Shown: positions 20,193-31,429 of the stretch, in pieces
How the letters are laid out: each line of letters opens with the position of its first letter
How positions within the stretch are numbered: the stretch's first letter is position 1
NCBI GenBank assembly: GCA_002786025.1
Contig: NHNW01000021.1
Location: 557,501 to 621,500, forward strand
Source: Zasmidium citrigriseum
Lineage: Eukaryota > Ascomycota > Dothideomycetes > Mycosphaerellales > Mycosphaerellaceae
DNA length: 64,000 nt
Direction: 5' to 3'
Notes under the pieces: generated by a model
What the model saw: the letters and a program-made list of their open reading frames with translations, nothing else
Database searches by the model: none
What the model was told of the DNA's origin: nothing
Program-made: the position numbers and the translations under genes

Positions 20193-22175
20193 ATGGAAGA
20201 TCAAAACACCGCAAAGGACCCCGATGATCATCACAGCCTGGACATCTACTGCAACCTGCCGTTGGACCCGCAGTGTCTCTCGATACGACTGCTGACAATA
20301 TTACCGGGCAAGGACGACGAGTCTCTCAAATGCAAGCTTCGAGTTGCCAGAGTCGATGCCTGCAGCTCTTACGAGGCGCTCTCCTACACCTGGGGCCATC
20401 CGGAGGTAACGCGACCCATCTCAGTCAACGGCCAACCGTTTCAAGTCACAAGAAATCTTGAAGACGCGCTCAGAGCTCTCAGGCATCCCCGAAGACGACG
20501 AACATTGTGGGTGGATGCTCTCTGTATCAATCAACAGGACAACTCTACGGAGAAATCAAAACAGCTTCGGGAGATGGGACAGATATATCGCAACGCCCAT
20601 CAAGTTCTCATCTGGCTCGGCAAAGGCAGCGAATCCACGGCATTGGCCATCGAGCACATGAAAGGGCGGAAATCTCAACCGAAGACCGACTCGATGTCAA
20701 CGACAATGCGCTGGCAGCAGGACCTGCACGACGGACTCGATCAACTCCTGTTTGCAGCATGGTGGACGAGAATCTGGGTGGTCCAGGAGCTATCAATGGC
20801 CTCTGGAAACCCACTCATTGTTTGCGGAAGCTCAAGCATCACTTGGAGCGCTTTCGTCGCATTCGTATCAGACGCGGAACTGCCCACCATACGGAGCCAA
20901 CTCAGGAAATTCCACGTTATTGACATGGCCGCAATGAGGGATCAAGTGCAGCAACCGCCCAGACTACGGAACTTCACTCTTGTCAACGACAACCCAGCGC
21001 TGCTGGAGGACGACCTCCTAGTTTGGCTACGTCGAACGGCAAGATTCAAATCTACACGACCGCAAGACAAGCTATTTGCTCTGCTGGGTTTGACTCGAAG
21101 TCAACTTTCCACGGAGGTGAGGGTCGACTACGACACCACATCTTTCATGAGAGATCTCGTGGCTCATCAGGTAAAGACTCACTCCAGTCTAAGCCTTCTT
21201 ACTCTATGCCATCCATTTCGCAATATCTTTGTCGGCTCGTGGATTCCCGATCTCAGCGTTTCGGGTGCTTTCGAACTACCTGCCTTGGTCAGAGAGCCGG
21301 ACGAAGACGAAGAAATCACATCACGGGACAGCCGCGATGGCGTGGATGGTTTTCATCGCTTCTTACAATCGATAAGACAATCTGCAGAGGACGTCTCGCC
21401 ATCAGGAAGGCCTCACTCGTTTGTAGAGGGGACCACATTGCACGCGGACGGTTGGAGGCTGGGCAACGTAGGCAATGTGTCATTTCAAAACACCGGAATC
21501 CCGCTCTCGCGCCAAAGGGACGCTTTCGAAGCCTTATCGATGAAAAGACTCGACCTCTTCCTCGAACTTCACAAACTGATCCACCGCCAAAAAGTCGGCT
21601 GCTCTCTGAACATGGCCGTCTTCGACACCGCACCCCCAGAGCTCCGAGAATGCTTCGACGATTTCACATATCGCTCCACGGGTTTATGGTCCGCGATATG
21701 GAACGACGCCGACCCCGTGAGTCTCCGGAAACGATTCATCGAGCAGAGACTCGCTGAAGCTAGGACGCTGTTCCACTGGCGACCGCTCTGGTCACAGCTC
21801 CGGCCCAGTATCCCATACACGCCCTTGCAAGACGACGCCCTCCGACGCAATCTCCCCAGCGAGGAAATCACCCTCGACGAAAAAGCACTCCTGCAGCTCT
21901 CGTTCGCCACACAAGGGCGTGTTCAATTCACCACCGATACGGGGCTTCTCGGCCTCGGCCCTCGGGATCTCGAAAAGGACGACGAGATTGTGGTTTTTCG
22001 GGATAGTCCTTTCGCTTTTGCGATTAGGAAGAGGAATGGGAGATATGTCCTGGTCGGGCAGGTCTTTGTCGCTCCGCCTCAGCCGGTTGAAGTTGAGAAC
22101 GACTTCGGCAGGCGGCCGACAAATTATCCTGCGGACTGGAAAGAGCCTGTGGAGGAGACTTTCATACTCTATTGA
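20193..22175 (+). CDS. HET-domain (heterokaryon incompatibility) protein, copy 2
   Basis: A single exon of 660 residues from the ATG at 20193 (MEDQNTAKDPDDHHSLDIY). The HET domain shows YEALSYTWGHPE, RTLWVDALCINQQDN and QVLIWLGKGS. It shares with copy 1 the preamble LPLD...S.RLLTILPGK, the block LFALLGLTR, and the C-terminal blocks LLGLGPRDLEKDDEIVVF, FAIRK...YVLVGQVF and RPTNYPADWKEP. The intron that copy 1 has after VERIFP.MNG is absent here. The encoded product probably acts in allorecognition or induced cell death, by family analogy only. Confidence 0.9.
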   Translation: MEDQNTAKDPDDHHSLDIYCNLPLDPQCLSIRLLTILPGKDDESLKCKLRVARVDACSSYEALSYTWGHPEVTRPISVNGQPFQVTRNLEDALRALRHPRRRRTLWVDALCINQQDNSTEKSKQLREMGQIYRNAHQVLIWLGKGSESTALAIEHMKGRKSQPKTDSMSTTMRWQQDLHDGLDQLLFAAWWTRIWVVQELSMASGNPLIVCGSSSITWSAFVAFVSDAELPTIRSQLRKFHVIDMAAMRDQVQQPPRLRNFTLVNDNPALLEDDLLVWLRRTARFKSTRPQDKLFALLGLTRSQLSTEVRVDYDTTSFMRDLVAHQVKTHSSLSLLTLCHPFRNIFVGSWIPDLSVSGAFELPALVREPDEDEEITSRDSRDGVDGFHRFLQSIRQSAEDVSPSGRPHSFVEGTTLHADGWRLGNVGNVSFQNTGIPLSRQRDAFEALSMKRLDLFLELHKLIHRQKVGCSLNMAVFDTAPPELRECFDDFTYRSTGLWSAIWNDADPVSLRKRFIEQRLAEARTLFHWRPLWSQLRPSIPYTPLQDDALRRNLPSEEITLDEKALLQLSFATQGRVQFTTDTGLLGLGPRDLEKDDEIVVFRDSPFAFAIRKRNGRYVLVGQVFVAPPQPVEVENDFGRRPTNYPADWKEPVEETFILY

Positions 22176-22786
22176 GATAAGCTCATAGATACGCAAATGT
22201 TCGCGTATCTTCAAGCCTTTAGCAGCCTTCTAACGAATTGCACCGCTGAGCCCTGATAGTGGATTCATTCACCTACTGCCTGGCGCTAAGCTTGCGGGAG
22301 GCGCACGGACTCCCGCCCCTGTCCCTTTTGCTCCAACGATAGCCAAAGTAGATGAACGCCGCGTGCAGCCAGACCGAATGTGTAGAGAATCAGACGTCAC
22401 GTAGAATGCTTTCAAGATCCCCTTTGTTAGACTTCGACTTCATAAAGTATCTGATCTCGCATGATCATGCTCCCTCAGGCCACGCGTGAGCTTCAACATC
22501 TCAGCCTCAAAAGATCCGAAAGAAAAGAATCAAACCACAGTCATCGCCATGGCGACGTTTGATCCATCGACAGCCTCCTTCAGGCTTGTCATTTTCCATC
22601 CCATCGCATCGGCTCGCTAGCCGGCGAGTTTTCCTCCCATCCATTCGTAACGCCACATCCCATGCACGAGACGCATGTTGAAATTCTGCTGCCGAAAAGA
22701 GAAAACAAGAAGAGGGCGGCCTCGCAAGCCCAGGCCTCTCGAGAAAGCATTGCACGAACGCTTGAACGCGAATCATCGAATCACCC
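22176..22786. other. Convergent intergenic region with a perfect 8 bp stem hairpin
   Basis: 611 bp between convergent genes. At 22187-22210 AGATACGC is followed, after 8 bases, by its reverse complement GCGTATCT, just past the HET stop codon. It may form a hairpin in the 3' UTR. No gene is seen. Confidence 0.4.
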
Positions 22787-23987
22787 TCACCGCCGCTGCG
22801 CCCGCAACGACCGCACACGCTCTCGGTATGCATTCCAGCCTTGACGGCGGTACTCCAACGCAGCCGATTTCCGATCTTGTGCGGCAATGATGCCTCTGCC
22901 GACGATGATGATGTCGGTGCCCATCTCGCCGACGACCTTTTGCGGCGTGTTGTATTGCTGTCCCAGGCCGTCGCCGCCGGTTTGCAGTTGCACACCAGGT
23001 GTCATGGTGATGAAGTTGTCTTCGGGTTTCTCATTAAGAGACTGCTGGGCGATGAAGCCCATGACGAAGTCCTTGTTTTCCCGTGCGTGCTTGATGCAGG
23101 CCGCTGTGTATTCGCCGGAGAAGAAGTTGTTCGCGGATGACATTTGGGCCAGGAGGAGTAGTGAGCGGAAGTAAGGTGGAGGGCCGAGATGGTCGAGGGC
23201 TTCTGGATCATCGCCTTCGTCTTCTTCCTCAGCCCCTGAGGATACCCTTGATATCGACGGCCTCATGTGGGATTGTGGGCTCAGAGCTTCTGACTTCATG
23301 CTAATTGTCGTGCTCACTGAGACGACGGACTGCTTGCGACCTTTGCGATCGAATTCTGTCTCTTCTTGTTCTGAGTCGTCTGCGCTTTGCTCGTAGTGTT
23401 CCTCCTCGAAATGGTCCTCTGCCTCGTCTGCGACGGAGGCTGTAGGTGAAGCTCGAATGTCCGTGTGTACTGACGTGTTGTACGCTGCAATCGCTTTCTG
23501 CGCCGCCTGCGAAAGAGCACCGATGATGGCAGGTCCTGGAAATATGTGTGCGTTCACGATTGGTGCCCAGCGGACAATGGTCAACGGGCCACCAACGTAT
23601 TGCTGTTGAACGGTATCTGTTACATGTCAGAACACCTCATCCCTCGCCCTGACATATCTTATACGTACTCCCGATATCCCCAAACTTCCTATCCTCAAAT
23701 ACCAAGAACTTCTTCCTCCGCGACACCTCATTCAGTCCTCTGATCGTCTTCTCGCCAAAATCCGAAATGATGTCCGCATGGGTCTTAAGCACGCAAATGT
23801 GGTCGCCCACTTCCTCCGCAATCTTGAGCAGCTCATTTGTGGTGGTTACGTCTGCGGACACGCAAAGGTTCGTCCTCTTGATGTGAATCAGACGGAGCAG
23901 GTACGAGGCCAGCGGGGTCAGGTTTGGCTGGTCTGCTCGCTCGTAGTATGTCTGGCTCAAGGTCGCATGGCGGGCGGTGGAAGGCAT
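22787..23987 (-). CDS. pyrG: Orotidine 5'-phosphate decarboxylase
   Basis: Exons are 23987-23669 and 23616-22787, giving 382 residues. The intron has a GTACGT donor and CAG acceptor, and splicing restores EDRKFGDIG/NTVQQQYVGGPLTIV. The catalytic block has D99, K101 and D104 in DRKFGDIG; an upstream lysine lies in VLKTHADII. The phosphate-binding end shows TPGVQLQTGGDGLGQQY and IIIVGRGII. A charged, serine-rich insertion of about 90 residues (from ASVADEAEDHFEEE to GDDPEALDH) sits in the middle, as in other filamentous ascomycete homologues but not in yeast Ura3. The enzyme makes UMP, the last step of de novo pyrimidine synthesis. The name used in filamentous fungi is pyrG, in yeasts URA3. Confidence 0.96.
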
Positions 23988-25267
23988 GATGGGCGGGCGT
24001 AGTATGCACACAGCGCAGTCTCTTCAGATCAATCCTTCTTCTTGCTGTGGCATTCGTGTTGATCGTAGAGGGCGGTCGTGATTGCGGTCGGTCAGGTCAT
24101 GTAGGGAGCGGCAGGGAGGAGCGAGCGACGCTTCGGCAGGGAAAGTGCGTAAAGAAGGAAAGAGAAGAGGACACTCGTGTCGGCGGCGCGGTGGTGGAGG
24201 AGACCGGTGGGCATGCGGCGCAGTCGTCGTGTTAGCAGTAAACACGAAATCTCCAGCAGCTCTGCTCCAACGAACGAGAGCAGCGAGCGACGATCTGCCT
24301 GCCCCACGGCAACTGAAGGAGACAGCGTTCTAGACACAGGCACAAAATAATCCCCGACGAAGGAGGCAGGCAAGCAAGCCAAGGACCAACAACCAACAAT
24401 CAACTAAAACTCCGGCAGGATTCTACGCGTACTTGATATACACTCTCACTCAACTCAATCCTCCCCTCCTTCTTTCCTGTTCGGTCTTCTGGCAATCTCA
24501 TCACAAAACATCCCACCTTCAAGACTGCCGCCGGCCGTCGGCAAGGCCCGCTCCTGCGCTCCGTGATTGGATCGTCCTTTCCTCGGATCAGGGTACAGGG
24601 TTCGGCAAGGCGGGTGGTGGACGCCGAGACAATGGCACAGCATTCAGGTGAACAAGCCACATCCTTTCGGCCCCAGAAGCCATCTCAGTCGTGTTACCTG
24701 TGCTCAAGATACAGAGTTGATGGAATATGCAAGATTCGATTGAGTTGGTAAGAGGAAGCGAGTTTCATGTGTTTGTCGGGTCGATGTCAGACGTTCCGTT
24801 GTGGTGGGAAATTCTCTTACGACCTGATGGAGCCCAAGAGGCGTTTGTCTTTCACTGTTTCGAAACAATTCAATTCCCAGATTTCGATCTGTCGGTTTCT
24901 AGGATAGGGTTGTAGGGGTTTCGTTCATGAACGAAGCAGAGGCGTTCGATATCAAGCATGATGTGTTGTTCTTCATGCACCACTGACGCCTTCGAGATCG
25001 ACGTGCACCACGGTTGTAATAGATTGAAAGATCTCTGTACCATCTGCTAGAAGTGATGATCACAAGGATGAATGACAGTCAGCAAAGGGCAGGGTATCAC
25101 AAGTCAAGTGACATATGACTGTGCGCCACCCGCCTCCACAGCAACTCTTGTGATCGCGGAAGAGTTTGGGATAGAAGACTTTGCGTTCTCTTCAGCATTA
25201 CAACACAGCAGGCCTTTTACATACTCCGCTTAACGCCTTTCGCTTCTGCAGGATCATCTCTGTGGAA
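23988..25267. other. Intergenic region, OMP decarboxylase promoter and FET3 3' flank
   Basis: About 1.28 kb between two minus-strand genes. Frames are short and have no recognisable domain. The part nearest 24000 should be the pyrG promoter and the part nearest 25268 the FET3 3' UTR. Confidence 0.45.
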
Positions 25268-27283
25268 TCATGTCGTGCTACCGCCTCCGGCCTTCGCGAC
25301 GAATTGTCGAGTCTGCGCCATTTCGGCCGCGCTGAGTGGAGCGATGCCGTACCTGTTTCAGTCGATGTCAGCAACCGAATAGTCATGCGAGAAGGATGTG
25401 AAGGTGGGACGACATACCAACTGATAACTGCCAATCCGAGGAAGGCGGCGACGCAGCTGAACACCATCGCCACGTAGCCCTTGGCCGTGAAGCCGGAGGG
25501 CAGAGGTGCTGGGCTCATGTTCTGGCCATCCAAGTTCAATGGGTCGACAGTGTTTGCCGCGGCGTTGCCCTTGAATGGAGTGCCGGCAGCCTTGCAGACG
25601 TCGTAGTGGCTCTGTGGCACGGTCATCTTCTTCTGAATCTCCAGTGGCGCCTCCACCATGGTCGCGACAAGTCCCGATGCAAGATGCCATTCCAAATGAC
25701 AATGGAAGAGCCAGATCCCGGGATTGTCTGCACGGAAGCGGATGACGAAGTTGCCGTTGGGTCGCACCCAGAAGGTGTCTCTTCGCATTGGCTTGGATGG
25801 GAAGGCGGTGTGGTTGTTTGGATCGTAGAAACCCCAGTCATCAGGGGATCGATAGATGACTTGGAAGTTGTGACCGTGCAAATGGAATGGATGCTTGCCG
25901 GGGTCGTTGTTGTTGAGCACGATCTGGATAATTTGGTTATGAGGCAGGACGAACGAGTTGGTGTCGCGACCGTAGACGCTGGCATTTGTGGCGTACTCGC
26001 CAGTGGTGAGAGCGCTGTAGAGAGTCGGCACCTTTGGTCGCACGTAGGTGATGCCGTTGAAGAAGGCGTAGTTGGCGCCGTCGCCGAGGTTGTCCATCGC
26101 CAGGTCCAGATCGAACGACATGTCAGGCTCTCCGTACATTTCAAGGCCATCTTGAGGGACCAAGTCGAAGTCGTCGTATTGAGCGTCCCAGCTATCCAAG
26201 AGAGCAGGCTGCGGCTTCTCTTTGGACTCGTCGTAGACCAACCATCCGGTCACGTTATATTGAAGGTCAGGCGAGTATGCATCGAAAAGATCAGTGTCCA
26301 TGCTGCCGACCATTGCAAAGTTTGTCGAGGTATCATTCTTCGCTTCAACGATGAAGCCGTATCGCTGAGCAGCAGTGATGTAGATCATTTGCGCCTCAGC
26401 TGGCTCAGTGTACACGCCGTCAACCTCGATAATGGTCATGTTGTGTCCCTCAATCCAGAAGTACATCCCGGCGAACGCAGCCACGTTCGACATGCGGAAG
26501 AAGTATCGCGTTCCTGGCTGGACGTCGAGAGTGAAGTTCTGTGTCTCGTTCATCAAAGCCGAATTTGGAACAGGTTCAGCACCAGTTGGGTTGGTGACGC
26601 TGATGAAGCCATCCAACAGGCCGGGCATCTGATCGTGGTACCAATCGGAGAGTGTGATGCTGACTTCTTCATCGTACATGTCCTTGAAGGGGTTGTCGGT
26701 ATCGTAGACGACAAATTGCCCTCGAAGTCCGTCTGGGTATTGTCCACGACTGTGCGAATGATACCAGTATGTCCCGGGTTGGTCGATGGTGAAGTTGTAG
26801 GTGAACGACGAGCCTGGAGGGATTGGACACTGCGTGACATCTGGTGGTCCATCCATCTCATTCGTGCCATTCTGGAAGAGGCCATGGAAGTGCAAGCTTG
26901 TGCTTTGGTTGCCGAGCTGTCTCATGTCAGCGATGTGTCCTTGTAGTCTCTTCTCGTCGTCATGGAAGGTGGCAGATCGCGCGGCTGGGTGCGCTTGGTA
27001 CCAGTCGGTCGTACGAGGAATCCTCGAAGTCTTTGGTCGTGACCAAATCCATGCGGTTTGGCACACTTACTTGATTGTGAACATTGATGATGACATTGTC
27101 ACCCTTTGTGAAGTTGAGGACTGGAATGGGCCACTCGTTGTTGATGCCAATGACCGGCCGGTCCATCATGCCGTCTGGGTTTCGGGTGACCCATGTTATG
27201 TTGAAGTCGTGCGTGACTGTCGCTGCTGCAGCGTGGCCTACCAGCCAGCTTGCCAGCGAGGCAGTCAGTAATGATCGCGCCAT
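25268..27283 (-). CDS. FET3: Fet3-type ferroxidase, plasma-membrane multicopper oxidase
   Basis: Exons are 27283-27071, 26916-25418 and 25352-25268, giving 598 residues. It has a signal peptide ([21 protein letters not shown]) and three cupredoxin domains. The copper ligands are H80/H82 (LHFHGL), H124/H126 (WYHSH), H413/H416/H418 (HPFHLHGH) and H476-C477-H478...H482 ([12 protein letters not shown]), with leucine at the axial position of the type 1 site. The iron-oxidation residues known in yeast Fet3p, E185 and D409, fall at exactly E185 (GAEP) and D409 (NNNDPGK) here. A single C-terminal transmembrane helix ([19 protein letters not shown]) anchors it. It oxidises Fe(II) for uptake by the permease Ftr1, whose gene is the divergent neighbour. 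Confidence 0.96.
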
Positions 27284-28536
27284 GGTCGACAACACCAGTG
27301 GTCGGGTGATGGAGTTCGACAATCAGATAAGATACCCCTTCCGCCTCTTGTCGACTTGTCGAGGGAGTCGAGGTCTTTCAGATCGATTAGATGTGATAAG
27401 ATTCTGGACAGGCTCGCTTGTCGCCACGCTCCTCTCGTGACCCCTCCGAGCACCGGAAGCGACTTGAGTACCAGCTGCAGGGCAATATCGTGTCGATCAG
27501 ATAAAAGGCGCGGCCGGTGCGAGGTTGAGGGGTGTGGGTGACGGATCAGATCCGGGTTGGGTCAAGACAGGCGAAGACTCTGTGCCAAGTTGAACGGGCA
27601 GCTAGTGCAGGCGATGCGTAGAACGGTCTGGCTTGATCCCACGTGCGTGAGACGATGTTATGGGCCGTTTCGTTCCTTCCTCTGGGGTCGATTGTTCCCC
27701 AGTGGTCGCCAATCTGATCAATCTTTCGATGTCACAGTTGCAGGGAAGGAGTCGTGATATGATAAGATATGATCCGTGGACCTATGATCGGGATTCGAGG
27801 TGCTGCCGTCAGCTCCAATATCCCGTCCCGCGCGCTTGTCGCGCCCGCGGCGATGCTGTGAAAAGTCGAGTGAGCTGTGTGATCTACCTCGCTGGTGGTG
27901 AGTTCCGTCGTGTTCTGGACGCTCCTCAGGCCAATGAGCTCTCGCGGAGGCGCGAAAGCTTGTCGCACATTGGCACGATTCTTTAAGCTTTGGCTCTAGC
28001 TCTCATCAAACTTCCATCTTATCAGATCTAGAAAACGACACCCCACTCAAGTGAGCTGTGAAAGTACACCCGGCCTCGCCTCGGTCGACAGGGCTGCAGC
28101 AACGTGAGAAGCCAAGGGACGCCTTTTTTGCGAACGCGAACATCTCCGACAAATCAAGGTGACAGAAGGAGACACAGCGGAAGGTACTTACCTGTCGCCC
28201 ACGCGGAAAGCAGCGCGAACAGCACGCTGGTGGCACCACCTCGGCCGCCAGCTCGAAGTCAATCCCACGAACCTCCATCCAACCGCCGCCTCGCGCCAAC
28301 CTCCTTGAGAATCACCGTAGTAGCCGACGTCGGGCATTGTGCGACCACTGCAGGGACTCCAACGCAGTAGTGCTCACCACCGCCACCAACGCTCTTTTCA
28401 AAGCGGAGTTCCTATCTGATCATCTCGACCTTTATCTTATCGTCTTGATCTTGAGATCTGGCAACAGGGTGGTGAAGTCGTCTCGCACACTCAAAGCCCA
28501 TTCGTTGTACTGCCAGCGAGCAGAGTCACCGGCGCC
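27284..28536. promoter_or_regulatory. Shared FET3-FTR1 divergent regulatory region with GATA-type iron-repressor sites
   Basis: The 1,253 bp between the two ATGs hold three perfect ATCWGATAA sites: 27322-27330 and 27496-27504 on the plus strand, and 28019-28027 on the minus strand. Further GATAAG or GATAAGATA clusters lie near 27391-27400, 27758-27769 and 28431-28441. ATCWGATAA is the published binding sequence of fungal iron-responsive GATA repressors (SreA, Urbs1, Fep1, Sre). Repression of both genes when iron is plentiful is therefore likely. Confidence 0.8.
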
Positions 28537-29757
28537 ATGGTGTCAAACGTTTTCGCAGTCCCAGGTGAGTCTTCATTGCCATACGCCCGTGTAGGCGCTG
28601 GGCAGCGCGCTGACTGCAACAGTATTCTTCATTTGCTTCAGAGAATGCCTGGAGTGCACAATCATCGTCTCCATCCTGCTCGCATTCCTCAAGCAGAGCA
28701 TTGGTGGTCCTGATCGAGATCCGGCCATATACAAGAGGCTTCTCAGGCAGATTTGGTTCGGGATAGGACTTGGCCTCTTCATCTGTTTGGCCATCGGTGG
28801 TGCTTTCATCGGCACCTTCTATGGCCTCGGCAAGGACATCTTCGGTTCCACTGAGGACATCTGGGAAGGCGTGTTCGGGCTCATTGCCTCCATCATCATC
28901 ACAATCATGGGCATTGGACTGCTGCGCGTATCTAAGCTCCAGGACAAGTGGCGCGTCAAGATTGCGCAGGCTCTCGAGAAGCATCATTCTGGCCAAGGGC
29001 TGGGTGTCAGGTCTCGCTTCAAGATCTGGTGCGAGAAGTATGCAATGTTCTTGCTGCCATTCATCACCGTGCTTCGCGAGGGCTTGGAGGCTGTCGTCTT
29101 CATTGGAGGTGTCGGTCTCGGTCTTCCGGCCGCTTCTTTCCCGTTGGCTGTCATCTGTGGCCTGTTGGCAGGTATCGCCATCGGCTACCTCATCTACCGG
29201 TAAGAACGTCATTCCCTTTCTGTGCGACACCCAACACTGACTTCGGACACAGTGGCGGCAACACTGCCAAGCTCCAGATCTTCCTGGTCATTTCGACTTG
29301 CTTCTTGTACCTCGTTGCTGCCGGTCTGTTCTCCAAGGCCGTGTGGAATTTCGAGATGAACCATTGGAGTAGCCTCACTGGTGGCGATGCCGCTGAGACT
29401 GGCTCCGGCCCTGGTTCGTACGACATACGCAAGTCGGTCTGGCACGTGAACTGCTGCAACCCCGAGATCAACGGCGGTGGCGGCTGGGGTATCTTCAACT
29501 CGCTCTTCGGCTGGACCAACTCCGCTACCGTTGGCTCTGTCCTCGCGTATAACTTGTACTGGCTCGCTGTCATCATCGCTTTTGGAGCACTTGGCTTTTA
29601 CGAGAAGAGAGGCCACTGGCCATTCCTCAAGGCCAAGGCCCGCGCCAGCGACGACGAAAATGTGGACAGCGACTCATCCAGCCAGGACCGAATGGAGTCT
29701 GAGAAGAAGACCGGGGTGGTGGAGGTCAAGAGCGAGACCAGAGGACAGTCGTTGTAA
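28537..29757 (+). CDS. FTR1: High-affinity iron permease Ftr1
   Basis: Exons are 28537-28564, 28623-29199 and 29253-29757, giving 369 residues. The tiny first exon encodes MVSNVFAVP; splicing yields FFICFRECLECTIIV. Two REXLE iron-translocation motifs are present, R16-ECLE and R161-EGLE. About seven membrane helices are visible, including GIGLGLFICLAIGGAFIG, LIASIIITIMGIGLL and LAVICGLLAGIAIGYLIY. The extracellular loop NCCNPEINGGGGWGIFNSLFGW is a usual feature of fungal Ftr1. The cytosolic tail is acidic and serine-rich. It forms a complex with the ferroxidase encoded next door and imports Fe(III) across the plasma membrane. Confidence 0.96.
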
Positions 29758-30160
29758 AGGCCAGTCTTCCAGGCAAAAACCCAGGTCGGAAATGCAGCTG
29801 TGGTGAAATCGGCGAAAAAGGCGTGAAAGTAGCTTTTAAGTAGTATCCAGACAGGCTTCGGCCATCCAATTTGACTCCATGAATGAGCACATTTGAGAAA
29901 GTATGTATGCAAGAGGCACGCGACGTGTTTTGCCTCCTGTCACCTGCCAAAGTGGTAAGCGGGTTTTGAGGTCTCTGATTGGCTGGCTACCGCTCGGGCC
30001 TTCTCAGAGATGATGATGTCGCCTTCCACTGCACAACTCCTGCGCTGAACAACTTCTCTCTGCACAGGATACCCCTCAAACGACCGCCATCATGTTCTGG
30101 CCATACCCTTGAGCCCAGAGACATCTCTGCCTCGGAAGTAGGCTTTGAAACGAATACACG
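29758..30160. other. Intergenic region, no gene recognised
   Basis: 403 bp between tandem plus-strand genes; FTR1 3' UTR and the next promoter. Nothing else supported. Confidence 0.4.
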
Positions 30161-31429
30161 ATGGTCCAAATGGCCAAGACACCGAATTCGAAGGCTATCG
30201 ACGACGAAACATCCCCCAAACTTCCATCGCCAGTCGGATCCTCTAGCGGGCCGGCATCAATCGTAGAAGTCGATCCTCACGGCGATGTTCTTCTCGACGT
30301 CACGCATGGTCATGCTTCGCGCCGTTTTCGAATCAACACAGGGGCTCTCAGAAAGAACTCGAAATACTTCGCTGGGTTGTTGCAGGGGCGATTCGGCGAG
30401 AGTGAGAGGGTCGAAAAGAGCCACGTCAACCTGAAAGAGAAGTACGGTGGTGCAGCCAAAGCTCCGTCCATCGAATTGCCGACGATACATATTGAGGATG
30501 TTGGACGGATATCTGCGGTCAAGTCGATCGAGCCTCTCTGCACAGATTTCCTGAACATCCTGCATGGCAACGAGCCCCAGACGAGCCTTCCTCCACTCGC
30601 AAACTTGGCCAACCTCGCTGTCGTCGCAGACCGGTTCGACGCCTTAGACATTGTTCGCGGTTACCTGCGGCGTAGGAAGATCCCCCAAGCCATAGATGGT
30701 AAGACAACACCTAAGGCAGACAATGGCCTGACCGAAGAGAAAGTTCGCCAGAGGGTGTTGGTTGCGATCTTGCTTGATCACGGTCCTTGGCTGGAGAAAT
30801 ACACCGCACGCTTGATCTTGAAAGGCTGGGTTGGAAAGGAGGCCGCCGAATCGGCTGCACTGTGGTGGGATCTGCCTTCAAGGCTGGAAGATGAGCTCGC
30901 TTTACGGAGGGATAGTATACTGGAGACCTTCCAATCACTTCAGGCATACTTTCTCCGGCTCTATACCTCGCGTGGACGGCAATGTAAACTGGGCTATGAT
31001 TCGTCCGGCCAATGCGATTCCTTTCAATTGGGCGAGATGATACGATTCTTCACCAGATCAGGTACGCTGCAGCTTCAGGGGACCATTTTTGACGACGCGG
31101 AACCTCCCATTCCGTTCGAGGGCGATGTCTTCAACTTGATAGATATACTGCGACAAGTTCCTGAATATCAAATCGACAGGAATCACTCCCACTGCGGTAT
31201 CAGGACGCGGCTAATTCCCATAATGGACCTAATAACAGAGAGCCTCTATCATGTCGGGATCTGTTCGGATTGCTGGGCGCAGAATCGACACGAGTACGCT
31301 TGGATTGATGGCAAACCTCCCTTGACATGGAACCGACAAACGCATAGACTGCGCAATTCGGGGCACAAGGAGTTGCATGCAACCGTGAGAGCTCTGTTCA
31401 CTGCGACAGACAGAGATTGGAGTTCCTGA
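30161..31429 (+). CDS. BTB/POZ-like protein of unknown function
   Basis: A single exon of 422 residues starting MVQMAKTPNSKAIDDE (a second ATG follows four codons on). About residues 38-145 look like a divergent BTB fold: GDVLLDVTHGHASRRFRIN, then the helix ALRKNSKYFAGLLQGRF, and after a loop FLNILHGNEPQ and VVADRFDALDIVRGYL. The remainder is helical, with a possible zinc site (HSHCGIR ... CSDCWAQNRHEY). Fungal BTB proteins of this type are numerous and mostly uncharacterised. Some act as substrate receptors of cullin-3 ligases, but I see no evidence for that here. Domain call moderate, function unknown. Confidence 0.7.
   Translation: MVQMAKTPNSKAIDDETSPKLPSPVGSSSGPASIVEVDPHGDVLLDVTHGHASRRFRINTGALRKNSKYFAGLLQGRFGESERVEKSHVNLKEKYGGAAKAPSIELPTIHIEDVGRISAVKSIEPLCTDFLNILHGNEPQTSLPPLANLANLAVVADRFDALDIVRGYLRRRKIPQAIDGKTTPKADNGLTEEKVRQRVLVAILLDHGPWLEKYTARLILKGWVGKEAAESAALWWDLPSRLEDELALRRDSILETFQSLQAYFLRLYTSRGRQCKLGYDSSGQCDSFQLGEMIRFFTRSGTLQLQGTIFDDAEPPIPFEGDVFNLIDILRQVPEYQIDRNHSHCGIRTRLIPIMDLITESLYHVGICSDCWAQNRHEYAWIDGKPPLTWNRQTHRLRNSGHKELHATVRALFTATDRDWSS

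Noticed and set aside
9065..22175. Secondary-metabolite cluster formed by oxidoreductase and neighbours
   Set aside because: No polyketide synthase, NRPS or terpene cyclase backbone gene and no pathway transcription factor; the neighbours are housekeeping genes.
22187..22786. Possible transcription terminator after the HET gene
   Set aside because: The hairpin is real as sequence, but bacterial-type terminators do not operate for eukaryotic mRNA genes, so no terminator is called.
22787..23987. Functional linkage of OMP decarboxylase with the thymine-salvage pair
   Set aside because: They lie about 20 kb apart with unrelated genes between; both touch uracil metabolism, but no arrangement supports a cluster.
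25606..26946. 446-codon open frame antisense to FET3
   Set aside because: It mirrors the FET3 coding sequence in the opposite frame, begins without an ATG in good context, and has no domain; it is a by-product of codon bias.
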